Translations under genes and position numbers: made by a program
Assembly (NCBI GenBank): GCA_030630165.1
Contig: DAOVNN010000190.1
Location: forward strand, 1-5,888
DNA: 5,888 nucleotides
Reading direction: 5' to 3'
Origin: Candidatus Krumholzibacteriota bacterium
GTDB lineage: Bacteria > Krumholzibacteriota > Krumholzibacteriia > Krumholzibacteriales > Krumholzibacteriaceae
The notes under the pieces: model-generated
What the model was told of the DNA's origin: nothing
Database searches by the model: none
Seen by the model: only the letters and a program-made list of their open reading frames with translations
Shown: in pieces, positions 1 through 5,888 of the stretch
How the letters are laid out: each line of letters begins with the position of its first letter
Numbering within the stretch: position 1 is the first letter of the stretch

Positions 1-1086
1 ACATTCAGATGGCGTCCCGACTCAGCCACGACAGATGTGTGGACCGATGAACTTGCCATGGGCTGGGCCGGTAACGATATCTGGAGCGTCGACCTGCCCG
101 CCGAGGATATGCTCGAGTACGTGATCCTCGCGCCCCTCGACAGCACATGGAACATCGAGTTCGAGATAGAGGCGATCGACCGCTCGGGCAACGTTACGAT
201 CACCCCGCTGCAGACGATGGAGATCAATCTTCCCGTCGAGACTTTCGTCATATCCGATATAGACATGAGCGAGGATTTCGAAGTCAGGGCGCCGGAAGGC
301 ACGCTGACCATGATACCGACGTCGGCCGTTCCCCGGGATGCCATGGATGTAAGATACAACTTCGAGCTCACATCGGAATACGCCGATGAATTCGAGCCTG
401 AACCTCCCGGCGCGACGCCGGTAAACGTATACAGGAAGATCGGGTTCGAGGCAGTCTTCCGGATGGTCGATGAAGGCGGGGACACCGTCGATGTGACCGT
501 ACCCGTTCCGGAGTTCGAGGACAAGATCCGGGTAAGCTTCCATTACCCGGAATACAATATTGCCAATGTAGACGAGGACCTCATCGGGGTATACGAGTAC
601 AAGAAACAGACAGGCGTATGGATCTATATGGGCGGAACGGTAAATCCGTTCGGCAATCTCGTAACTGTCGAGGTATCGAGACCTGGTACCTATGCCCTCT
701 TCTATAACCCCGAGTTCAGATACAATCCCGGAGAGATCTTCTCGGGAGTGGTCTTTTCACCCAATCCCTTCTCCCCTAACGGCGACGGGCTGTACGAGGA
801 GACAGAGGTCAGCTTCTTCCTGCAGACGGAAGCTACAGTGACAATCGAGATCTACGACATGGACGGAAACAGGAAAAGGATCCTCGAGCGGAGGTTCTCG
901 ATAACGGCGGAGGACACGCCGGATGCCGTGCCGAGGAGGGTGACCGGATTCACCTGGGACGGCAGGGACAACTCGGGATACCCCGTAGCATACGGCATCT
1001 ATATATGCAGATTCCGGGTGACGTACCAGCAGGCGGCCGGACAGAGGACTATCCGGTATAACGCCGCCGTTGTGGTCATCAGATAG
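1..1086 (+). CDS. Secreted multidomain protein, 3' part, with Ig-like modules and C-terminal FlgD/CHU_C-like domain
   Basis: The reading frame is open from base 1, so the gene begins upstream and the N-terminus is unseen; the GTG at 37 is not needed as a start. About bases 1-225 resemble an Ig/FN3-like module of the kind found in secreted proteins, with a tryptophan-rich beginning and an EAIDRSGN strand-turn near 169-192. Bases about 571-708 encode a second recognisable pattern: a DED...Y.Y....GVW...GGTV stretch ending in GTYALF, which often precedes the terminal domain in such proteins. The last 110 residues open with FSPNPFSPNGDG (754-789) and contain WDGRDNSG (955-978) followed by YGIY. 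These are hallmarks of the FlgD Ig-like / gliding-motility CHU_C C-terminal family. The chain ends in VVVIR before TAG. In FCB bacteria such C-terminal domains can serve as type IX secretion signals; that role here is inferred, helped by the PorV-like gene 16 bases downstream. The catalytic or binding part, if any, lies outside the window. Confidence 0.85.
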   Translation, partial: TFRWRPDSATTDVWTDELAMGWAGNDIWSVDLPAEDMLEYVILAPLDSTWNIEFEIEAIDRSGNVTITPLQTMEINLPVETFVISDIDMSEDFEVRAPEGTLTMIPTSAVPRDAMDVRYNFELTSEYADEFEPEPPGATPVNVYRKIGFEAVFRMVDEGGDTVDVTVPVPEFEDKIRVSFHYPEYNIANVDEDLIGVYEYKKQTGVWIYMGGTVNPFGNLVTVEVSRPGTYALFYNPEFRYNPGEIFSGVVFSPNPFSPNGDGLYEETEVSFFLQTEATVTIEIYDMDGNRKRILERRFSITAEDTPDAVPRRVTGFTWDGRDNSGYPVAYGIYICRFRVTYQQAAGQRTIRYNAAVVVIR

Positions 1087-1102
1087 GAAAGGTTCCATCG
1101 GT

Positions 1103-1975
1103 ATGAGACGGGCAGTAGCGGCGATCATCATCCTCACAGCGCTCTCCGGAGCGGTGAGGGCCGATTTCCGTCACGCGCGCATGGGACCGCGCCCGAGGTC
1201 GATGGGGTCGGCGTTCGTCGGTGTGGCCGACGACGCCAACTCGATCTACTGGAACGCCGCCGGAATGATCATGGTCGACAAGTTCGAGATCACCGGCTGC
1301 CGCTCGAGCCTCTACGACGTCTCGACACTTTCGAACGACTACATAGCCGGCGTATACAATTTCAACGGCCGCATCGCGGTCGGCGCAAGCTGGACGAGGC
1401 TCGAACTCAAGGACATCTATCACGAGGATACAGTCAATCTCGGTCTCGCCTTGTCGATCCCCCATTTCGATGATTTCTCGTTCGGCGCCGCCCTCAAGAT
1501 CTTTTCACTGGGCGCGCCGGGATACGAGAAATACAACGATCCCGCCTACGAGGGGAGCGTCAACAAGGCGAGTCTCGACCTCGGACTCTACTACCACTCC
1601 CCGAGCCTGGTGTGGTCGATGGGATTTGTCGTATACAACCTCAACGAACCTGGGCTCCAGCTGCTCTCAACGACCAGTACTCCCGATCCGGTCTACAGGG
1701 ATTTCGCTCTCGGTGGAAAATACATATTCAACGGGCTCCTTCTCGTCTCGTACGAGCTGAGGACACGTTACGGAGAATTCGATGATGTCATCGGGCGGCT
1801 GGGCAGCGAGATCTGGTTCTTTGATGTGGTTGCCCTGCGCGGCGGCTTCGAGCGGGAAAACCTCACCGCCGGATTCGGGCTCAAGGGCAAGAGATGGGAG
1901 ATCGACCTGGCGCTCGAGACACATTACGACCTGGGCAACTCGTACCTGTTCGGACTTACTATCATGCTCCCTTGA
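1103..1975 (+). CDS. PorV/PorQ-family outer-membrane beta-barrel protein
   Basis: The 290-residue product starts at ATG 1103, served by AGGAAAGG at 1085-1092, 10 bases upstream. An in-frame GTG at 1070 lies inside the previous gene and would put 11 extra residues before the signal peptide, so I reject it. Residues 1-20 form a Sec signal peptide: two arginines, a hydrophobic AVAAIIILTAL core and a likely VRA cleavage site before Asp21. The mature N-terminus has the family signature RSMGSAFVGVADD (residues 32-44) followed by SIYWNAAG (47-54), typical of PorV/PorQ/UPF0164 proteins and related to FadL-like barrels. The rest alternates polar and hydrophobic residues as expected for membrane strands, and the length fits the shorter members of the family. 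PorV in Bacteroidetes is the outer-membrane shuttle that receives type IX secretion substrates; whether this member does so is inference. Oddly, the chain ends in TIMLP rather than an aromatic residue. TGA is followed at once by an in-frame TAA. Confidence 0.85.
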   Translation: MRRAVAAIIILTALSGAVRADFRHARMGPRPRSMGSAFVGVADDANSIYWNAAGMIMVDKFEITGCRSSLYDVSTLSNDYIAGVYNFNGRIAVGASWTRLELKDIYHEDTVNLGLALSIPHFDDFSFGAALKIFSLGAPGYEKYNDPAYEGSVNKASLDLGLYYHSPSLVWSMGFVVYNLNEPGLQLLSTTSTPDPVYRDFALGGKYIFNGLLLVSYELRTRYGEFDDVIGRLGSEIWFFDVVALRGGFERENLTAGFGLKGKRWEIDLALETHYDLGNSYLFGLTIMLP

Positions 1976-1989
1976 TAAGGGAGCATGAT
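1961..1989 (+). promoter_or_regulatory. Perfect 13-bp stem-loop sequestering the ribosome binding site of the next gene
   Basis: ATCATGCTCCCTT at 1961-1973 is the exact reverse complement of AAGGGAGCATGAT at 1977-1989, with GAT as the 3-base loop; a T-G wobble at 1960/1990 could add one pair. The left arm encodes the last residues of the PorV-like protein, the loop holds two bases of its TGA stop, and the right arm contains AAGGGAG (1977-1983), the Shine-Dalgarno sequence for the ATG at 1993. A folded stem would hide that site, and a ribosome finishing the upstream gene would open it. This suggests translational coupling. There is no downstream T-run, so a Rho-independent terminator is unlikely; an RNA-stabilising or processing role remains possible. 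Confidence 0.8.
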
Positions 1990-1992
1990 GAA

Positions 1993-3603
1993 ATGATGGC
2001 GATGATAAGAAGGATACTTATCATAACTCTGATATCTGCGGCCGCGCTTACGGCCGCGCTGCCGTCGTACGCCGTAAACAAGCTCGAAGGATTCTACGAG
2101 GTCGAGGCCTCCTTCCAGCGCCAGGAGCAGAAGTGGAAATTCGGGCCGCCCGGCGGTGAAGGGATGCCGCGGCATTACCTCGAGCTCAAATGGCTCAGCT
2201 GGCCGTCGGACAAGCTCGAGATGTACTACAAGCTCCGCGCCCAGTCGAACCGTGATGACGGCCTCACCCATGAGGTCGAATACATGCGTCCCGAGTATCT
2301 CTCCGCCGAAGGCCATATAAAGCTCCACGGAAATCTCTGGGAAACATATATCTTCGCCCGCCAGAACAGGTTCTGGATAAACGACGATCCGCTGCTCAAG
2401 CTCGTCGACCAGAACAAGCTGAAGAACGACAGCTGGGGGCCGCAGTCGAGCGGTATAAGGGCGGATTTCTGGGATACGAGCATCGGCCCGGTCAAGGGGC
2501 TGAAAGGCACATTTATCTACAGCGACGACGGCGGGACGTACAACTGGACCGGAGAGCAGGACGACATAGTAGCGAACGGCACGGACAACTTCATACTGAG
2601 GCTGCAGAAGAACTCGTTCGAGAGCCGCATCGAGATCGGCGCCATGTTTCTGAGGAAAGACTGGACGAACACCAGTGTCGGACGAGAATACGTCGACATG
2701 AGTTACAACCAGATAGGCGCAGTCGACCTCTCGTTCTACCCTCGTAACTTCGTCTCCGACGGCCTGTCGCTCGGTCCCCTGAACCTCGAGAACTCGAGCT
2801 GGATCGTCCAGTACGCAGTCAGCGATGACCCGTACCAGATAGAGACGAGCGATATCAGGTCCGACGAGAACAAGTTCGCCTTTTCGTCGGAGGTCAGGAA
2901 CATCAGGGTCAGTGATCTCTACTTCCACGCCTGGTACAACGATTTCGGGGAGAACTTCAGGGACTACATGTCGTACAGGTTCGATGACGCACGCGAGTTC
3001 AACCGCCGCCAGGTCCATGCCGAGGCGGTCTATCTCGTGCCGAAGAAAGCGATCACGGCGACCCTGGTATACGACTACTACAAAAAGAGGATAATTGACG
3101 AGGAAGGCGGCGGTCTCAGACCGACGACCAACTGGTACGCCGACCTCTACATCGAGTTTATAAAGGGATTCAAGGGAAGAATCGCCTACAACAGCTGGCA
3201 TGGATTCGACGGTTCGGGCGAGGTTTTCGATTTCATCAGGTATCCGAACTGGTACGCCGACCTCTCCGTCGAAAACAGGCTCGTAAAGGTCCGTGTCCAG
3301 GGCAGGGTCCGGGACTGGAACACCTTCAGACAGGTGTGGGCCTTCGGATATGACATGGAATTCAACGCGACAGGGAAACTCAAGGGTTACTTCAGGATCC
3401 TCAACGTGAACGAGAAGACCGAGGCCCGTTCCACCCTGTTCGCGCAGATAAGATACGATATCGGGTTCGGCGCCGAACTCTTTCTCGAGTACGGCAATGC
3501 CGGACACAGCGAGCACCTCGTAAGGACCGACTATTTCGTCAACGAAGGAAGCGGCGACAGGCTCGATCACGTACTGAAGACATTTATGAAGCTCTATTTC
3601 TGA
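1993..3603 (+). CDS. Outer-membrane beta-barrel protein of unrecognised family
   Basis: The 536-residue product starts at ATG 1993, 9 bases after AAGGGAG (1977-1983). ATGs at 1996 and 2002 are in frame and possible but have longer spacing. Residues 1-27 are a clear Sec signal peptide (MMAMIRR, then ILIITLISAAALTAAL, cleavage after SYA). The mature protein shows many short amphipathic strands rich in Tyr, Trp and Phe, alternating with Asp/Asn/Gly turns, and ends in KLYF, the terminal aromatic expected of a substrate of the BAM assembly machinery. I therefore infer a large outer-membrane barrel, possibly a porin or scaffold, but I do not recognise a named family and see no enzyme motif. A motif NWYADL recurs at residues 380 and 419. 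The gene lies between two other barrel genes, and its translation is probably coupled to the upstream one through the stem-loop at 1961-1989. It ends with tandem TGA TAG. Confidence 0.8.
   Translation: MMAMIRRILIITLISAAALTAALPSYAVNKLEGFYEVEASFQRQEQKWKFGPPGGEGMPRHYLELKWLSWPSDKLEMYYKLRAQSNRDDGLTHEVEYMRPEYLSAEGHIKLHGNLWETYIFARQNRFWINDDPLLKLVDQNKLKNDSWGPQSSGIRADFWDTSIGPVKGLKGTFIYSDDGGTYNWTGEQDDIVANGTDNFILRLQKNSFESRIEIGAMFLRKDWTNTSVGREYVDMSYNQIGAVDLSFYPRNFVSDGLSLGPLNLENSSWIVQYAVSDDPYQIETSDIRSDENKFAFSSEVRNIRVSDLYFHAWYNDFGENFRDYMSYRFDDAREFNRRQVHAEAVYLVPKKAITATLVYDYYKKRIIDEEGGGLRPTTNWYADLYIEFIKGFKGRIAYNSWHGFDGSGEVFDFIRYPNWYADLSVENRLVKVRVQGRVRDWNTFRQVWAFGYDMEFNATGKLKGYFRILNVNEKTEARSTLFAQIRYDIGFGAELFLEYGNAGHSEHLVRTDYFVNEGSGDRLDHVLKTFMKLYF
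2038..2057 (+). repeat. Short GC-only inverted repeat in the signal-peptide coding region
   Basis: GCGGCCG at 2038-2044 pairs exactly with CGGCCGC at 2051-2057 across a 6-base loop. The same stretch holds a 10-base direct repeat CGGCCGCGCT (2039-2048 and 2051-2060) encoding alanine-rich AAALTAAL. It could be a small mRNA hairpin about 45 bases into the gene, but it may simply reflect repeated alanine codons in a GC-rich genome. Confidence 0.4.
3130..3265 (+). repeat. Pair of 19-base direct repeats within the barrel gene
   Basis: AACTGGTACGCCGACCTCT occurs at 3130-3148 and again at 3247-3265. The copies are 117 bases, exactly 39 codons, apart and both are read as NWYADL. The spacing would fit repetition of a beta-hairpin-sized unit of the barrel. 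The residues around the two copies differ, so this is either a locally conserved strand motif or the remnant of an old internal duplication. Confidence 0.6.
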
Positions 3604-3622
3604 TAGATGATGGAAGGAAACG

Positions 3623-5788
3623 ATGTTTCCCGTATTCGAAGCAAGGAGACTGACATTGAAGACAATCGAAAAGCGCGGCCCCGGTATCACCGGATCCGGC
3701 AGGCGAGCGCGTGATCGAAGGCCCGTACGCGGGAGGATGAGCGACTTCACGGGAATCGCGTCGACGGCGGCAGCTCTGCTCGCCATGCTGATGCTGCTGT
3801 CGGCGATATCCGGTCCCGCCCTCGCTTCGGTGGAAAAAGGTGACGGGGGCACGAAGTTCTCGTACCACGATCCCGAAGCTGGAGCAGTGTTCCTCGCCGG
3901 AGCGTTCAATGGATGGAACGCCACGGCAAACCCGATGAAAAAGCTTGAATCGGGCACTTGGGTCATCACGGTCAAGCTCGGGCCGGGAACGCATGATTAC
4001 AAGTTCGTTGTCGACGGAGCATGGATAACCGATTTCGATAATCCCAACAGCGCTCCGGATCCGTACGGCGGAGTAAACTCGATCGTAGTGCTCGACAACT
4101 CGGGCAACATCATCGTGGAGGAGAGCAGCGGGAAGAAAAAGATCGCCAACACCCCGTACAGCCCGAGGATCAATTTCAACGGGTTCTTCCTCTTCCGCGC
4201 GCCGACATACAAGAACTACGACAGAGACAACCGCTGGAGGATGTTCAGGCCGGAATACAACTTCGACCTCAACTCGACCATCACGATCAACGAACAGGTA
4301 GAGGGTTATGCGAGGCTCAGGATAGACTCTCCTACGAACCTCGCCAATGTAAACGCTCTTTCTGCCTGGCTCAACGAGGGACATATCAAGATCACCCCGC
4401 CGAACGTGATGGATCTCCTCGGTTATTACAACATGGAGGTACTCAGGTCGGAGGATCCCCTGGGCGTATTCGGAGATGTCGATCTGGACGGAACGATATT
4501 CGACGATCACCTCAAGCAGGGAAAAGGAACGGCCGGCGTCGTCCTTAACAGCGACCGTCTGGGATTCGAATTCAGGTCGTTCGCATCAAACGTCCATGAT
4601 TACGATATCTACAACGATCCCGACCTCTACGACAATACGGGTACCGATCAGATCCATCTCAGAGGCGCGAAAAGATTCGGCTGGTTCAAGCCCGGGATCA
4701 ACTTCTTTGTGGAGCAGAGCCACTGGTGGCTCGACATGACCGGCAGGATCGGGAGCACCCCTTCGAATACCGGTATCCCCCGCCTCGATGTCCACATCGA
4801 CAAAACGGGGGACCCGAGCGACTGGTTCGAGCTGGAGGACAGGACGTGGTTCGTCGGCATCGATGCCAACTTATACTTTCTCGACGACAAGCTTGTTCCG
4901 GAGATCCAGTACATGCGGGGTGAAGCGGGCCAGGGATTCGTGACGAGCAACAACTCGGGGATAGATTTCGACAACAGCCCGATAGACGTACCGATCGCCA
5001 GCAGGGACGCCGCCGTATACCACGGGGGTCTCATGTATACAGGCATCGAGAACCTGTACCTCAACGCCGAGTTCAACCGGCGCGAGTTTCTCGATCCCGA
5101 TGAGGACGAAACGCTGCTCATCCCCGTCTTCCTCCCCAGTGAGGACGCGAACAAGCAGATCCACTTCACCGCCAACCAGGATCCCCCCTCCTTCACGCAC
5201 GACTACGGAGAATTCGAGGCGAGATGGACGAAAGACGATCTCGACGTGAGGCTCTGGGTAGAACGCGAAAAGAGCGAATACGAGCGTGAGGACAGGGACC
5301 TCAGTGCGTGGTTGTACAGGCTGTCGGTGGCTCCGGGCCTCAAACTCACCCTGTGGGACGTCTTCGATCTGGATATCGAGGGGCAGTATTCCAATCACGA
5401 CGGATCGGAGGAGTTCGGACTGGCCAGCAACACCTACCAGGCGATCACGAGGGGAGCCTGGTGGCTGAAGGACGAATTCGCTCTCATCTTCGACATGAGG
5501 ATCATACATTACTCCATCGATGAGACCGATAGCGGTGAAGACCTCAGCGATACGTTCTACAATCCCTTCATCGGGTTCGAGTACCGATTCATGAGCAAGG
5601 TGAACATCGTATTCGCCTACGGCATCGATCCCGTAGACTTCGGCATCGATTACAGCGGAAGACAGACAGGACGCTGGGACTTCAGACAGCGCTACATGTG
5701 GGAGAACGCGGGCGCCAACTTGATCGACGCGGAAAACGCCCTCAACGATGTTCAGGCATTCACACTCAGGGCGACCTTCCGCTTCTAG
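3623..5788 (+). CDS. Outer-membrane barrel protein with N-terminal AMPK-beta/CBM48-type glycogen-binding domain
   Basis: From ATG 3623 the product has 721 residues. A Sec-type hydrophobic core lies at about residues 45-62, with a likely ALA cleavage after residue 68. Residues about 76-158 (roughly 3850-4096) form an AMPK-beta/CBM48 E-set domain: VFLAGAFNGWN (89-99), then HDYKFVVDGAWITD (124-137), then GGVNSIVV (149-156). Trp98, Lys127, Trp134 and Asn152 align with the glycogen-contact residues Trp100, Lys126, Trp133 and Asn150 of mammalian AMPK-beta1, so sugar binding is plausible. After a charged linker (about 160-180) comes some 540 residues of alternating strands and acidic turns ending in ATFRF, the expected barrel terminus. 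A DVDLDG calcium-loop-like motif sits at residues 285-290. I infer an outer-membrane barrel carrying an alpha-glucan- or polysaccharide-binding module at its N-terminus; the actual ligand is unknown. The start is uncertain: TTG 3656 has the better Shine-Dalgarno, while ATG 3737 would give a signal peptide without basic residues. Confidence 0.82.
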   Translation: MFPVFEARRLTLKTIEKRGPGITGSGRRARDRRPVRGRMSDFTGIASTAAALLAMLMLLSAISGPALASVEKGDGGTKFSYHDPEAGAVFLAGAFNGWNATANPMKKLESGTWVITVKLGPGTHDYKFVVDGAWITDFDNPNSAPDPYGGVNSIVVLDNSGNIIVEESSGKKKIANTPYSPRINFNGFFLFRAPTYKNYDRDNRWRMFRPEYNFDLNSTITINEQVEGYARLRIDSPTNLANVNALSAWLNEGHIKITPPNVMDLLGYYNMEVLRSEDPLGVFGDVDLDGTIFDDHLKQGKGTAGVVLNSDRLGFEFRSFASNVHDYDIYNDPDLYDNTGTDQIHLRGAKRFGWFKPGINFFVEQSHWWLDMTGRIGSTPSNTGIPRLDVHIDKTGDPSDWFELEDRTWFVGIDANLYFLDDKLVPEIQYMRGEAGQGFVTSNNSGIDFDNSPIDVPIASRDAAVYHGGLMYTGIENLYLNAEFNRREFLDPDEDETLLIPVFLPSEDANKQIHFTANQDPPSFTHDYGEFEARWTKDDLDVRLWVEREKSEYEREDRDLSAWLYRLSVAPGLKLTLWDVFDLDIEGQYSNHDGSEEFGLASNTYQAITRGAWWLKDEFALIFDMRIIHYSIDETDSGEDLSDTFYNPFIGFEYRFMSKVNIVFAYGIDPVDFGIDYSGRQTGRWDFRQRYMWENAGANLIDAENALNDVQAFTLRATFRF
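3643..3658 (+). promoter_or_regulatory. Strong ribosome binding site upstream of an alternative TTG start
   Basis: AAGGAG at 3643-3648 lies 7 bases before an in-frame TTG at 3656-3658, an ideal spacing. The first in-frame ATG, 3623, is preceded by GGAAGGAAA (3612-3620), whose AGGA core is only 4 bases away. If TTG is used, the barrel protein loses 11 residues and becomes 710 residues long, still with a long basic n-region before its signal core. The sequence alone does not decide between the two. Confidence 0.45.
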
Positions 5789-5804
5789 TCAGGAAAGAAT
5801 CGAA

Positions 5805-5888
5805 ATGATGATAAGAAATATATCGAGGAAGACGAGGGCGACTGTTTCGTGCATGACGCTGGCCCTTCTCATGACCGCGGGATGTGCC
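5805..5888 (+). CDS. Lipoprotein, N-terminal fragment cut by the window end
   Basis: Twenty-eight codons are visible from ATG 5805, preceded 7 bases upstream by AGGAAAG (5791-5797) and 16 bases after the stop of the barrel gene. A second ATG follows at once at 5808. The N-terminus has a basic n-region (MMIRNISRKTRA), a hydrophobic stretch (TVSCMTLALLM) and TAGC, which fits the permissive lipobox with Cys27 as the residue lipidated after signal peptidase II cleavage. The next visible residue is Ala. A further cysteine at position 16 lies inside the hydrophobic core and is a poorer candidate. The mature protein lies beyond the window, so its function cannot be judged. The tight spacing and lack of a terminator place it in the same operon as the barrel genes, where it could be a partner of one of them. 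Confidence 0.75.
   Translation, partial: MMIRNISRKTRATVSCMTLALLMTAGCA

Noticed and set aside
22..543. Minus-strand open frame of 173 codons over the first gene
   Set aside because: It is a shadow of the + strand frame that is open from base 1 and carries clear Ig-like motifs; no ribosome binding site or domain supports it.
1961..1989. Rho-independent terminator
   Set aside because: The stem is strong, but neither strand has a T-run after it, and the next gene starts 3 bases beyond the stem.
3690..3699. Palindrome CCGGATCCGG as a possible operator
   Set aside because: It is only 10 bases, lies inside the coding region, and has no promoter elements nearby.
3607..3714. A 35-codon frame right after the tandem stops of the barrel gene (ATG ATG GAA ...)
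   Set aside because: It overlaps the start of the next gene in another frame, has no Shine-Dalgarno of its own and encodes a charged, featureless peptide. Most likely chance.
3690..3760. Twin-arginine (Tat) signal in the arginine-rich N-terminus of the glycogen-binding barrel protein
   Set aside because: RRAR and DRRPVR do not match the S-R-R-x-F-L-K consensus, they lie well before the hydrophobic core, and outer-membrane barrels are exported unfolded by Sec.
1924..3975. A 683-codon open frame on the minus strand, antisense to the barrel gene
   Set aside because: It exactly shadows the well-supported barrel gene, whose codon choice leaves few antisense stops. Its translation is rich in Val, Arg, Glu and Pro without a recognisable domain or signal peptide, and it would overlap three + strand genes.

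Overview
This window looks like one stretch of a bacterial operon for cell-envelope proteins. Five genes lie head to tail on the + strand. Most intergenic gaps are only about 16-19 bases, each start has a purine-rich Shine-Dalgarno sequence, and I see no promoter or Rho-independent terminator. The DNA is moderately GC-rich by eye. The gene types (PorV/PorQ-like barrel, C-terminal FlgD/CHU_C-like Ig domain, terminal-aromatic outer-membrane barrels, lipoprotein) point to a diderm of the Fibrobacteres-Chlorobi-Bacteroidetes (FCB) superphylum or a neighbouring uncultured candidate phylum. That placement is inference; no marker gene is present.

Layout: 1-1086 is the 3' part of a large secreted multidomain protein with Ig-like modules and a C-terminal FlgD/CHU_C-type domain. 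1103-1975 is a PorV/PorQ-family outer-membrane protein. 1993-3603 is an unrecognised outer-membrane beta-barrel of 536 residues. 3623-5788 is a signal peptide, an AMPK-beta/CBM48-type glycogen-binding module and a large C-terminal beta-barrel in one chain. 5805 to the window end is the first 28 codons of a lipoprotein. All four visible N-termini carry export signals, so the operon appears devoted to the envelope.

How they may work together (inference): in type IX secretion, PorV-type barrels receive substrates by their C-terminal Ig-like domain, so genes 1 and 2 could be a substrate and shuttle pair. The two large barrels could be channels or surface scaffolds, and the CBM48-like module of the fourth protein suggests contact with an alpha-glucan or similar polysaccharide.

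The most striking non-coding element is a perfect 13-bp inverted repeat with a 3-base loop at 1961-1989. It spans the stop codon of the PorV-like gene and buries the Shine-Dalgarno sequence of the next gene, which is the architecture expected for translational coupling. No stretch over 300 bases lacks a gene. I see no tRNA, rRNA, mobile element or CRISPR array.
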